DNA of 37,347 nucleotides from positions 1-37,347 of IMG/VR virus record IMGVR_UViG_3300035670_000655; one strand, written 5' to 3'. A model generated the notes under the pieces. That model worked only from the letters and a program-made list of their open reading frames with translations, did no database searches and was not told the DNA's origin. Shown here piece by piece: positions 22,216-29,084 of this stretch; the first letter of the stretch is position 1; every line of letters begins with the position of its first letter. Source of the DNA: a virus. The position numbers and the translations under genes were made by a program.

Positions 22216-22506
22216 TCAACCTTTCCTCGTCTTATCAGAGGTTATCAGATGGGTTTGGACGAAACAGTAGTCACCAAGCGCGTCTAATGCAGATGAGAGT
22301 CTGTCAATATTCGTCATGAAGTCTACGCTGCTTAAGCAGGCGTCAGCAGCCCGCGCTACGGCGATGAGTTTGAGGATCACGCTTGGTTTCACCGCAAAAT
22401 GGAAAGCGTCTAAAGCCTCGTAAAATTCCCTTGTGCGTGGATTTGGTGCTGGAAGATTTTTCGCCAACCTTTCTGCTCTGCTTTGTAGATCCGAAAGTGA
22501 GATCAT
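22216..22506 (-). CDS. Helical hypothetical protein
   Basis: A 96-residue, mainly helical protein (MISLSDLQSRAERLAKNLPA, then KPSVILKLIAVARAADACLS). No family is recognised. The ATG at 22506 has GGGAGGGGGAGGG upstream and overlaps the stop of the 53-residue gene as ATGA. Confidence 0.65.
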   Translation of the reverse strand: MISLSDLQSRAERLAKNLPAPNPRTREFYEALDAFHFAVKPSVILKLIAVARAADACLSSVDFMTNIDRLSSALDALGDYCFVQTHLITSDKTRKG

Positions 22507-22664
22507 CCCTCCCCCTCCCACTCATGCACCGGGCAATCTGAAAACGGGCAGATACACTCGTCGCGCTCCACAAGCTGGAGCAGGAGGTAGTACATCCCCT
22601 GCTCAATGCCCATGTGCTTTGTCCAGTATGATGCTTGCTCAAGATCGTCGTCGGTGAAGGTCAT
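22503..22664 (-). CDS. Small 53-residue protein with a Cys-His cluster
   Basis: A short gene filling the gap between two others. It reads MTFTDDDLEQASYWTKHMGI.., ends CICPFSDCPVHEWEGEG, and has C-x-C, C and H close together, so it may hold a metal. Both ends overlap neighbours by ATGA (start in the 22661 stop, stop in the 22506 start), which strongly supports real, coupled translation. Confidence 0.7.
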   Translation of the reverse strand: MTFTDDDLEQASYWTKHMGIEQGMYYLLLQLVERDECICPFSDCPVHEWEGEG

Positions 22665-22924
22665 TTCCTAGTCTCCACAAACGCAATTGATTCACCAAAA
22701 TTTTCTGCCATGATAACCAGACTCCTACGCAGAAACGACCCAAGTTTTTGCATCGCTAACGAGTCGTTTATGACTACCTCCACGATTCGTGTTTTTCTTG
22801 GCTGCGCTATCAGCAGAGTGACGCCAGTTGAATCCGAGTAAACCTTTACAGCGTAATTCATAGAATCGGCACCCCACTCACAGTCGAAATCATCGAATGA
22901 ATCAAATATCGGTGAATCGCCCAT
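22661..22924 (-). CDS. Hypothetical small protein
   Basis: An 87-residue protein with an acidic start (MGDSPIFDSFDDFDCEWGAD) and a beta-helix-like remainder (VKVYSDSTGVTLLIA .. RIVEVVINDSLAMQKLGSFL). No family is recognised. The ATG at 22924 has GGGGAGGGG just upstream and overlaps the preceding stop as TGATG; the longer open frame to 22963 is less likely. Confidence 0.65.
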   Translation of the reverse strand: MGDSPIFDSFDDFDCEWGADSMNYAVKVYSDSTGVTLLIAQPRKTRIVEVVINDSLAMQKLGSFLRRSLVIMAENFGESIAFVETRK

Positions 22925-23274
22925 CACCCCTCCCCTCTCGACGCGGCGATTTTCATCAACCAATCGCGAACAACAAAAACGTGGGGTACGTCCTCGGCGT
23001 GGGATCCAGCTAGATATTCCTCCCAGATCTCATAAACAGATTGCTCAATGTCATTCTTGTGTGGCATTCCCTCCTCAAACACCGCCAGCCGCGCCTTGAG
23101 CGTGGCGATTTCGGCGCGCAAGGAGTCCTCGATTGGGCGAAAGTTCCACGTTTCAAGGTCCACGATTTCACCGCAGTTTTCACAGACAACTTGATCTGAA
23201 GGCTCGTGGATTGTGGCGACCATTCTGACCACGGTTCCGGGATAGCAAAACGGGCATGGTTTTAAGTCATTCAT
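22924..23274 (-). CDS. Lar-like zinc ribbon protein
   Basis: A 116-residue protein. The N-terminal 47 residues form a zinc ribbon (LKPCPFCYPGTVVRMV .. VVCENCGEIVDLETWNFRP) of the Lar-type layout. Residues 50-70 are a short coiled coil (SLRAEIATLKARLAVFEE), and the rest is helical. Lar-type proteins are linked with restriction alleviation, but this copy's function is unproven. It overlaps the upstream gene by eight bases. Confidence 0.7.
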   Translation of the reverse strand: MNDLKPCPFCYPGTVVRMVATIHEPSDQVVCENCGEIVDLETWNFRPIEDSLRAEIATLKARLAVFEEGMPHKNDIEQSVYEIWEEYLAGSHAEDVPHVFVVRDWLMKIAASRGEG

Positions 23275-23590
23275 CTACTTCCACCTCTATCTCAGCCCAC
23301 CCAAGATGGGGCGCTATTCCCTGTCCGACAGTCTTCTGCGAGCTGAAGATTCCAGCGATATAATAAACTCCATCCTGCTTGCGAACGCTGCCGTACAACG
23401 TCACCTTCCGCTTTTGCTTCGGAGGTTCGACTTGTTCCCATTCTCCAGCCATCATCGAGCTATTGATGTAGTTTGGATTTGACCCGCTCACAAATCCTCC
23501 ATCTAACCACCTGTAGGTTGGTTGATAACCTACCAACCTACACTCCCACCCATCTTCCTGCATATGCTTCAGGGCTTCGTGGAATTTCAT
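23267..23590 (-). CDS. DUF2829/Tad2-like candidate
   Basis: A 107-residue protein. It starts [20 protein letters not shown], then a tryptophan strand (TYRWLDGGFVSGSN) and MMAGEWEQVEPP. This order recalls the phage family that begins 'FxeALkal+eGkkvrR' and ends its core with 'DWEv', which includes Tad2 anti-Thoeris proteins. The resemblance is partial, so the anti-defence idea is only a lead. Residues 65-107 form a separate beta-rich part. The ATG at 23590 overlaps the previous stop as ATGA. Confidence 0.5.
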   Translation of the reverse strand: MKFHEALKHMQEDGWECRLVGYQPTYRWLDGGFVSGSNPNYINSSMMAGEWEQVEPPKQKRKVTLYGSVRKQDGVYYIAGIFSSQKTVGQGIAPHLGWAEIEVEVDE

Positions 23591-24396
23591 TCGTATTTCT
23601 CCCAATCAATATCGTGAAATGTCGCTGCGTCGAAAAACATCTGCTCAAGAAGATTGTTTTGTGCGTCCCAAGCTGCGGCCCCAGCTGCGTCCCTAGCTGC
23701 GGCCCCAGCTGCGTCCCAAGCTGCGGCCCTAGCTGCGGCCCCAGCTGCGTCCCAAGCTGCGTCCCCAGCTGCGGCCCCAGCTGCGGCCCCAGCTGCGTCC
23801 CCAGCTGCGGCCCCAGCTGCGGCCCAAGCTGCGGCCCAAGCTGCGGCCCCAGCTGCGTCCCTAGCTGCGGCCCCAGCTGCGTCCCAAGCTGCGTCCCTAG
23901 CTGCGGCCCCAGCTGCGTCCCAAGCTGCGTCCCTAGCTGCGTCCCTAGCTGCGGCCCTAGCTGCGTCCCTAGCTGCGGCCATAGCTGCGGACAATTCATC
24001 GGACGTAATCGCTCCTATTTGGAAGCGCCGCATAGCTTCAACTGCTGCGTTCGATCTCTTATCGTCTGCCAAATGCAAAACATCTTCCGCACAGCAGCAA
24101 GCGAACTCGCGAAGTATATCATCAGCAGGAGCCATCCAAAGAACAGTTCGCTCCGATGCAACTAGTTTGTCCGATCCATGAACGATCTCCCCCGACAACT
24201 TAACTCGGCAGATAATCGCGTCTGGCCAACTCACAAATGAAAGCGCGTCAATTGGTTTAATAGAGGCGTGAAGACCACTACGGTATAGCGATAGTTCTCC
24301 GGTATGCGTGAGCGTTTCACCAACCTTTATTTCCGAAAACGGTTCAAAGCGAAGTTTCTTGTTAGCACTAATAAAGTGCCATGCGAGTATTGTCAT
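23587..24396 (-). CDS. DUF7666-like domain with alanine-rich tandem repeat
   Basis: A 269-residue protein. Residues 1-100 ([16 protein letters not shown] .. [15 protein letters not shown] .. [20 protein letters not shown]) match the DUF7666 pattern seen in many phages. Residues about 136-245 are a four-residue repeat of Ala with Asp/Gly/Arg/Trp ([12 protein letters not shown] and variants), probably a long helix. A short aromatic end ([16 protein letters not shown]) follows. GAGG lies five bases before the ATG. Function is unknown. Confidence 0.75.
   Translation of the reverse strand: MTILAWHFISANKKLRFEPFSEIKVGETLTHTGELSLYRSGLHASIKPIDALSFVSWPDAIICRVKLSGEIVHGSDKLVASERTVLWMAPADDILREFACCCAEDVLHLADDKRSNAAVEAMRRFQIGAITSDELSAAMAAARDAARAAARDAARDAAWDAAGAAARDAAWDAAGAAARDAAGAAAWAAAWAAAGAAAGDAAGAAAGAAAGDAAWDAAGAAARAAAWDAAGAAARDAAGAAAWDAQNNLLEQMFFDAATFHDIDWEKYE
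23662..23990. repeat. 12-bp tandem repeat, about 27 units
   Basis: Units of the type agctgcgtccca / agctgcggcccc repeat through this stretch. They code the alanine-rich tetrapeptides of the minus-strand gene. The unit lacks stop codons in several frames, so other frames (Pro-Ser-Cys-Gly on plus, Gly-Thr-Gln-Leu on minus) are open by chance. Unit number is likely to vary between relatives. Confidence 0.93.
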
Positions 24397-24414
24397 TTTT
24401 CCTCATTTCATTTT

Positions 24415-24579
24415 TCAAAATGGGATTTCTTCTATCATCTGATCTTTGAACTGCTCGAAACATCGAGCTAAAAAGCAGTCTTCGCATACGTCGGAAAACC
24501 GATCAATCCCATGCGGGCAAAGCAGCTCACTTTGATTTGGTGAGTTCTCTAACGACTCGTTCGTATTGGTGCAGTCCAT
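24415..24579 (-). CDS. Small 54-residue zinc-knuckle protein
   Basis: This gene starts inside the 3' end of the small membrane protein gene in another frame and fills the gap after it. It begins MDCTNTNESLENSPNQ, has LLCPHGIDRFSDVCEDCFLARC and ends EEIPF. CPHG and CEDC spaced by nine residues fit a small zinc-binding site. GAGG lies six bases before the ATG at 24579. The position explains a gap of 130 bases that would otherwise be odd in this compact block. Confidence 0.65.
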   Translation of the reverse strand: MDCTNTNESLENSPNQSELLCPHGIDRFSDVCEDCFLARCFEQFKDQMIEEIPF

Positions 24580-24724
24580 TGATTGCCTCGTCTAGCGTGG
24601 TTTTGCAAATTTGTAGTTTGGTGAATGTACCTGATTCGAATTGCCGTTGTGTTTTGGCAAACGTCACAGATACAAGCATCGCCCCAATGACGGCACCGCA
24701 AATGGTGCCTAGCAAGAAATTCAT
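24527..24724 (-). CDS. Small single-pass membrane protein
   Basis: A 65-residue protein. Residues 1-22 (MNFLLGTICGAVIGAMLVSV) are a glycine-rich membrane segment. The remainder is a soluble helix with ICKTTLDEAINGLHQYERVV. Start overlaps the stop of the resolvase gene as ATGA. Its place in the early block argues against a holin role; an envelope-associated accessory role is possible. Confidence 0.65.
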   Translation of the reverse strand: MNFLLGTICGAVIGAMLVSVTFAKTQRQFESGTFTKLQICKTTLDEAINGLHQYERVVRELTKSK

Positions 24725-25215
24725 TTGTTGCCCCCAAAATACTGCCGCCTAGCAAACTCAGCGATCAGCGCAGCGTCCGTAAGGCCGGAATGAATGACTG
24801 AGCATCGTTTCGATTTGCGAAAGTCCCAATCTGGCCATAATTGAGTGGCGGCGGTGGCGCTCTTTGTCTTCGGCCCGTCGTCGGTGCCAGGAGCGAACAT
24901 TTCTTTCTGCCACGTCCTCGGCCCGACCTCGGAATAATCTCCGATGAGCAAATCAACAACGGCTAAGATCGCGCCGTAGGTCTTTCCGTAGTTGAACATT
25001 GACACAACGCCCTGCCCCGGCATCGCTTGGGCGCGTTCGACTACGGCGTAAATGCGACTAACTCCCAGGGCCGAGATCATCTTGTAGAGCTTTGTCGAAT
25101 CAAGCTCCCGGTTCCATACCGGCAGCATGGTGAGTTCGATGAGTTCCCCATGCACATCTACGGCGGCCATGCCGCCAGTAATGCCTGGGTCGATTCCGAC
25201 AAAAACAGTAGCCAT
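24721..25215 (-). CDS. RuvC-like Holliday junction resolvase
   Basis: A 164-residue nuclease of the RNase H fold. Acidic sites are D9 in VGIDPGITGG, E60 in YAVVERAQAMPGQG, and H142/D147 in IHSGLTDAALIAEFA. The layout and length fit phage RuvC/poxvirus-type resolvases that cut branched DNA before packaging. It follows the exonuclease and annealing protein, completing a recombination set. Confidence 0.88.
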   Translation of the reverse strand: MATVFVGIDPGITGGMAAVDVHGELIELTMLPVWNRELDSTKLYKMISALGVSRIYAVVERAQAMPGQGVVSMFNYGKTYGAILAVVDLLIGDYSEVGPRTWQKEMFAPGTDDGPKTKSATAATQLWPDWDFRKSKRCSVIHSGLTDAALIAEFARRQYFGGNK

Positions 25216-25272
25216 GAACCGCTCCTTTGCGATGAAAAGGAGGGCCTTCCCTGGCCCCGTCTTTGGGAGAAA

Positions 25273-26112
25273 TTAGGGTTGATTGTCTCCGAATGCTTGG
25301 CGGATTGTCAACTTCCCGCCAGCGATCTCTTCATAAATTTGTCGCAACCGAGCAAAGTCATCCTCGGTAAACGATTCGATTTCACATCCTACCGACGATT
25401 CGATTGTGCCTTTTGTGACGCCGAGCTTGGTGAAGGCAGTCAACATCTGCACATGGCGATCAGTAATCGCCTTTTTTTCTGGCGCTGGCTTGGCGATAGG
25501 CGTGCAATCTCTCATCACCTCGACGTTAACGGACTGCGCCATTTCCTCGCCAGTATAAAGGCCGGAAAGCTCCTGCGGGAATCCCCGGCGCAGCGCGAGG
25601 CTTTCGGCAACCTTGCCGATCATGAGGTCAGGCATCGAAGCCCAGAACCGCGTCAGTTCTCCGCTTTTCATCCGCTGGGCGTAGGAGTCGAATCGAGCCA
25701 CGGCAAACAACGGCTCTTTGAAGTCGGTGCGAATCACGCCGACCTTTGCCGCGACCGGCGGAACCTTCGCCAGCCAAACGTCAACCCATTTCCCGTCTTC
25801 ACCGCACCAAAACGGGCCAATCTGGCCAGCGTATTTCCCGGTGCGTTCCGCGATCAGGCGGAAGCCGTCGATGGAAGTTTGGATCGACATGACCTCTCTG
25901 TTTTCTTTCGAGTCCAACCGCTTCACGGCGTAGACTTGGCGGGCTTCCGGCGATAGTCCGGTGCGCTTGCAGACGGCGGCGAACAACTGGAACTCGTCGT
26001 CCGTCGCCCCCTTGCAGAACGTGCGCTTGATCAGATCCAGACGCTCCCTGCTGAACTCATCGGCTTTGGAAATCCCGGTTGCCGCATCACGAATCATCAA
26101 ACTGTTATCCAT
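25273..26112 (-). CDS. Bet/RecT-family single-strand annealing protein
   Basis: A 279-residue recombinase. It has EFQLFAAVCKRTGLSPEARQ, VYAVKRLDSKENREVMSIQT and IDGFRLIAERTGKYAGQIGP, the standard core of lambda Bet-type proteins, followed by MPDLMIGKVAESLALRRGFP and a variable C-terminus. The ATG at 26112 follows GGGGGAG and comes just after the exonuclease stop. With YqaJ it forms a two-part single-strand annealing system, often used in phage replication and recombination. Confidence 0.92.
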   Translation of the reverse strand: MDNSLMIRDAATGISKADEFSRERLDLIKRTFCKGATDDEFQLFAAVCKRTGLSPEARQVYAVKRLDSKENREVMSIQTSIDGFRLIAERTGKYAGQIGPFWCGEDGKWVDVWLAKVPPVAAKVGVIRTDFKEPLFAVARFDSYAQRMKSGELTRFWASMPDLMIGKVAESLALRRGFPQELSGLYTGEEMAQSVNVEVMRDCTPIAKPAPEKKAITDRHVQMLTAFTKLGVTKGTIESSVGCEIESFTEDDFARLRQIYEEIAGGKLTIRQAFGDNQP

Positions 26113-26113
26113 T

Positions 26114-27076
26114 TCACTCCCCCTTGTTGTTGTTAGCCATCTTAAACACTCGGTAGCCGCTACCGGCGCTGATGTAAGACTTATATACCTCTGGCTGGTC
26201 GCGTTGAAAACGCTTTTGATCAAAGACCTCTCGGCCCCTGACGTTGCCCCATGTGCAGACCTTTTCTCCGTCAACCGTCGCCGCGACACAATCTCCCATA
26301 AGAGCCTTGATTTGTGTCTTGAGTTCTTCCACGCGCCCCGATGCCATATCCTCCAGTTTGAGGGCATCGCGCAGCGAACTTATGATTGATGCCGGTATTT
26401 CGACCGATGATTCATTAGCGACCTTGTGCGTTTGTTCGACCAGCCCCTTGTCGGCTGCCGATGGCGTAGGCTCTCTTTTTCCTACCACCGCCGCCCAGAA
26501 CCATGCTCCCTCGCGCTCGATCTTCTCGATAGCCTCTTCATCCCTGGCGATGCGCCAGCTATGAATGCTGTCACCGCCGCGCATTACAACAAACCAGGCT
26601 GTTTTGTAGCCGGTGACAAATAGCTGGTGCTGAACCTGAAGATAATAATGACGCGGGATCATTCCGCGCCACGAATCGAACGACGCTTCCCGCACGTTCT
26701 TCATCTCAATCACTTCTGGTTCCTGCAATGGCTGTCTAACTACTCCATCCAGGTTAGCAAGCGCCCATGCGTGGCGCGGGTGCTGGAGGATGAAGTTTAC
26801 TCGCTCGAACGTCATTTCTGGAAAGTCCTTGATGAACTCCGCAGCGATGATCGGTTCCATCGCCTTACCAAGATCCATCCGGCGCCGCACGTCCTCGGAG
26901 AACTCTGGCTCCCAAAGTCCTAGCTTTTCCTTCCAGAGAGACAAACGCCCGCGCCAGGGATTTTCTCCAAGGGCCGCTGCAATATCGCTACTGCCGACGC
27001 CCTTCTTTCGCCATGCCAGCCAATCGACATGATCGAGGTTGCCCGTTGACACCAGTTTTACCGCTTTATGACGCAT
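26114..27076 (-). CDS. YqaJ-family recombination exonuclease
   Basis: A 320-residue nuclease of the PD-(D/E)XK type. It has WRKKGVGSSDIAAALGENPW (family start), LGKAMEPIIAAEF (E74), LANLDGVV (D110), EVIEMKNV (E124, K126) and LQVQHQLFVTGY (Q147/Q151), so the active site is intact. It resects double-strand ends to make single strands for the annealing protein encoded just downstream. The C-terminal 100 residues are helical and of unclear role. It is the first gene of the early block. Confidence 0.92.
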   Translation of the reverse strand: MRHKAVKLVSTGNLDHVDWLAWRKKGVGSSDIAAALGENPWRGRLSLWKEKLGLWEPEFSEDVRRRMDLGKAMEPIIAAEFIKDFPEMTFERVNFILQHPRHAWALANLDGVVRQPLQEPEVIEMKNVREASFDSWRGMIPRHYYLQVQHQLFVTGYKTAWFVVMRGGDSIHSWRIARDEEAIEKIEREGAWFWAAVVGKREPTPSAADKGLVEQTHKVANESSVEIPASIISSLRDALKLEDMASGRVEELKTQIKALMGDCVAATVDGEKVCTWGNVRGREVFDQKRFQRDQPEVYKSYISAGSGYRVFKMANNNKGE

Positions 27077-27079
27077 GTC

Positions 27080-27093
27080 ATCACCTCCAAAGT
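27080..27093 (-). repeat. Shared 14-bp leader element, copy 2
   Basis: ACTTTGGAGGTGAT, identical to the copy at 20156-20143, here before the exonuclease ATG at 27076. The gap 27077-27142 holds no clear terminator; a promoter for the early block is expected here but none stands out. Confidence 0.6.
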
Positions 27094-27142
27094 ATGTTGT
27101 GGAGGAACCATATAACGGTCGTCTGGCGTAGTCTAGCTGAAT

Positions 27143-27559
27143 TTATAAAGGATAAATTACTGCCACCAAGTCTTTGCGGTGCGCCGCTTTCCGGCATCGG
27201 ATATATGCATTCTTGAGGATTGCCGCCTCGAGATCCGAGACATCTGGCCCGCCGCCCCCGGCTTCGATTATCGTGTCCCGATCAATGAGCATGGCGACGT
27301 GTGTAATGTCGGCATCGGATCTGCCGTAGAAGACCAGCGCTCCCGGCTCTGCATGGTCGCGCCATCCGCGAAGCGAGTCGCTGAAATACTCAAACAACTG
27401 CTGCGCCGTCTGATCACCAGGAGGGTCTTTCCCCATCGCCGCCAACAACTCCTGCACAAGGCCGCTGCAATCCCAACCGGCCATTGGATCATCGCCGCCC
27501 CATTTGTATCGCTGACCGACAAATGACATCGCGTAGAGTTTAAGCATCTCATTATTCAC
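27143..27559 (-). CDS. NlpC/P60 peptidase, probable endolysin
   Basis: A 138-residue enzyme cutting peptide stems of the cell wall. It has YKWGGDDPMAGWDCSGLVQE with catalytic Cys31, and DITHVAMLIDRDTIIEAGGG with His87. No signal peptide is visible, so a holin would be needed for release. I chose the GTG at 27559 because AGGGGG lies five bases upstream; other starts are a TTG at 27574 and an ATG at 27547. It lies just after a terminator at the end of the lysis block. Confidence 0.82.
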   Translation of the reverse strand: MNNEMLKLYAMSFVGQRYKWGGDDPMAGWDCSGLVQELLAAMGKDPPGDQTAQQLFEYFSDSLRGWRDHAEPGALVFYGRSDADITHVAMLIDRDTIIEAGGGGPDVSDLEAAILKNAYIRCRKAAHRKDLVAVIYPL

Positions 27560-27575
27560 GGCGCCCCCTGACAAG

Positions 27576-27607
27576 AAAAATGCCGCCTAGTACATAACTA
27601 AGCGGCA
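27576..27607 (-). terminator. Intrinsic terminator upstream of the NlpC/P60 gene
   Basis: On the minus strand TGCCGC (27607-27602) pairs with GCGGCA (27586-27581), with a further TAGT/ACTA pairing inside, followed by TTTTTC. It lies between the small membrane protein gene and the endolysin gene, so the endolysin may depend on read-through or its own start. A second small palindrome (tcactt-ggg-aagtga, 27622-27636) precedes it. Confidence 0.75.
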
Positions 27608-27637
27608 GCGTGCTGAGGCTCTCACTTGGGAAGTGAA

Positions 27638-27889
27638 TCACAAACGAGCATAGCCCTTTTTTTTGGCCCGCGCAATCTCGTCCTTCATGGCGCGGTAGCG
27701 TTGTTCACGCTTTGCCTCGTTAGACAAGATGCGCCTAATGGCTCTGGCCGCCCTCGGCTCCGACCTGACTTCACTTGGGACATCTCCGCTAACGGTGCCG
27801 GTGATCTCGCCCCAAATCCAGTCGATGATCTTCTCGATCACCCATGGGCCGATGACTTTCAAAAGCCACCAAAAAACGACCTGCCACAT
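27638..27889 (-). CDS. Small membrane protein, holin candidate
   Basis: An 83-residue protein. Residues 1-28 (MWQVVFWWLLKVIGPWVIEK..) are very rich in Trp, Val and Ile, forming one membrane segment. The C-terminal half is strongly basic (RAARAIRRILSNEAKREQRY). A one-segment protein with a charged tail next to the endolysin fits a holin or related lysis factor, but no family is recognised. It overlaps the upstream stop as TAATG. Confidence 0.5.
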   Translation of the reverse strand: MWQVVFWWLLKVIGPWVIEKIIDWIWGEITGTVSGDVPSEVRSEPRAARAIRRILSNEAKREQRYRAMKDEIARAKKKGYARL

Positions 27890-28149
27890 TATTTCGTCAC
27901 CAACGAGATGATGGCGTCAACGACTTCAGTAATCTTGGCAAACAGCGCCTCGATCTCCTGGTCATCGAGTTCCTTGAGTTCGGAGGGAATCAGCGAGCCG
28001 CCCTCGACGGCGCTGCGGATCGCCTTCATGACGGGGACGAGCTTCGGGATGTCGAAAACGTCAATCTGTCCGTTGGCCATCGCCGCTTTATACTGTTCCA
28101 CCAACACCAGGGCCGAGTCGAGAACTTCCATCGTGTTCTTGGTATCCAT
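27889..28149 (-). CDS. Helical hypothetical protein near lysis genes
   Basis: An 86-residue acidic helical protein (MDTKNTMEVLDSALVLVEQY, then FDIPKLVPVMKAIRSAVEGG). Similar short helical proteins sit near holin or tail genes in other phages but have no firm function. The ATG at 28149 has GGAGG seven bases upstream; the longer open frame lacks this. Confidence 0.65.
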   Translation of the reverse strand: MDTKNTMEVLDSALVLVEQYKAAMANGQIDVFDIPKLVPVMKAIRSAVEGGSLIPSELKELDDQEIEALFAKITEVVDAIISLVTK

Positions 28150-28177
28150 CGCATAACCTCCTTGCAAGGGTTTGGGA

Positions 28178-28813
28178 TTAGTATATCTCATCGAACATGA
28201 CGCGACCAGCGTAATAAAGATCATCTGGCGTGAAGGCCGTGATGCCGTGCGTCTTCGACGGGCGAAGATCGTCAACCGTCAAGCCAGAGGCCAATACATA
28301 GAGCAGTTCGCTGCAATAAAGATCGGTCTTTTTTCCGTTCAAATCTAGTTGATAATCGTATTCGATCTCGTCCCGTCGCGCTTTGATCTCGGCCACTCTA
28401 ACCCAAAACGAGGCGTAGGCTTCGGCGTTTCTCAACGGAAACCACAACAACGCCATGCCATCATTCTCGCGCATGACGTTTACTAAGTAGTCATCCTCGA
28501 GGCCGCTATTTTGCATATGGAGAACCTGAAGTTCTCCAGAGGCTCCGACATAGACTAGGCCCGCATGACCCCAACGGCATCCCGTCAACGCATGGTTTAG
28601 CCTGTAGTTCAAAACGTGTTTATCCACAGAGACAAACGCCAGGAAACCATACTCGCCGGCCTTTTCGGCGGCCATTCGCCGCATCAAAAAATAGCGGCTC
28701 ATTGGCAGCTTCGGCCAACCCCAAACCCTCGTAGAAAAATAGGCTAGGTATTTTCTCGCAAACGCCCGCCAGATCGCACTACGAACTAAGAGCGACATGA
28801 TAAAGCGAAGCAT
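28178..28813 (-). CDS. YiiX-like permuted NlpC/P60 protein
   Basis: A 211-residue protein. H83 lies in CRWGHAGLVYVG, and Cys167 in DLYCSELLYVLASG with E169, the order (His before Cys) of YiiX/YebB-type permuted papain-fold proteins. Residues 1-30 are hydrophobic and basic, and could anchor it to the membrane. Such proteins may cut cell wall peptides or amide or ester bonds; the substrate is unknown. It is encoded among lysis and envelope genes. Confidence 0.7.
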   Translation of the reverse strand: MLRFIMSLLVRSAIWRAFARKYLAYFSTRVWGWPKLPMSRYFLMRRMAAEKAGEYGFLAFVSVDKHVLNYRLNHALTGCRWGHAGLVYVGASGELQVLHMQNSGLEDDYLVNVMRENDGMALLWFPLRNAEAYASFWVRVAEIKARRDEIEYDYQLDLNGKKTDLYCSELLYVLASGLTVDDLRPSKTHGITAFTPDDLYYAGRVMFDEIY

Positions 28814-28820
28814 ACGCCAC

Positions 28821-29084
28821 CTATCTCGGGCGCGTCAAATGCGCCCTAATCTCGATGGTATTGTCGGCAATCTTCTGGAGTAATTCGACCTGGCGCTCCT
28901 GATCGTGCTGGCACCTGCGGCAGGATTCAAAATGATCGGACATGGCTCTCGTTTCTTCCTGGGAAAGTCCCGAGCTGTCTTTGCCGAGCATTCGGGCGAC
29001 GATTGCCTCGGCGGCGCCCGTGACCTTGAGGGCTTCCCAGGCGCCCCAAATCGCTACCGCCGCCGTAATCTCTACCGCCATCAT
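28821..29084 (-). CDS. Small membrane protein with a C-terminal Cys pair
   Basis: An 87-residue protein. Residues 1-30 (MMAVEITAAVAIWGAWEALK) form a hydrophobic segment. Later there is SDHFESCRRCQHDQERQVEL, then a helix to the end. This could be a holin, antiholin or membrane-attached partner of the next genes. The ATG at 29084 overlaps the upstream stop as ATGATG, with GGAAGG upstream. Confidence 0.6.
   Translation of the reverse strand: MMAVEITAAVAIWGAWEALKVTGAAEAIVARMLGKDSSGLSQEETRAMSDHFESCRRCQHDQERQVELLQKIADNTIEIRAHLTRPR

Noticed and set aside
23473-24165. Plus-strand open frame with Pro-Ser-Cys-Gly repeats and two other open frames across the same stretch
   Set aside because: They exist because the 12-bp repeat has no stops in several frames. 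The minus-strand frame with the DUF7666-type domain, good start and ATGA overlaps is the real gene.
25242-25257. Possible terminator between resolvase and annealing protein genes
   Set aside because: A GGGCC/GGCCC stem is present, but it is only 5 bp and the following T-run is short and interrupted.
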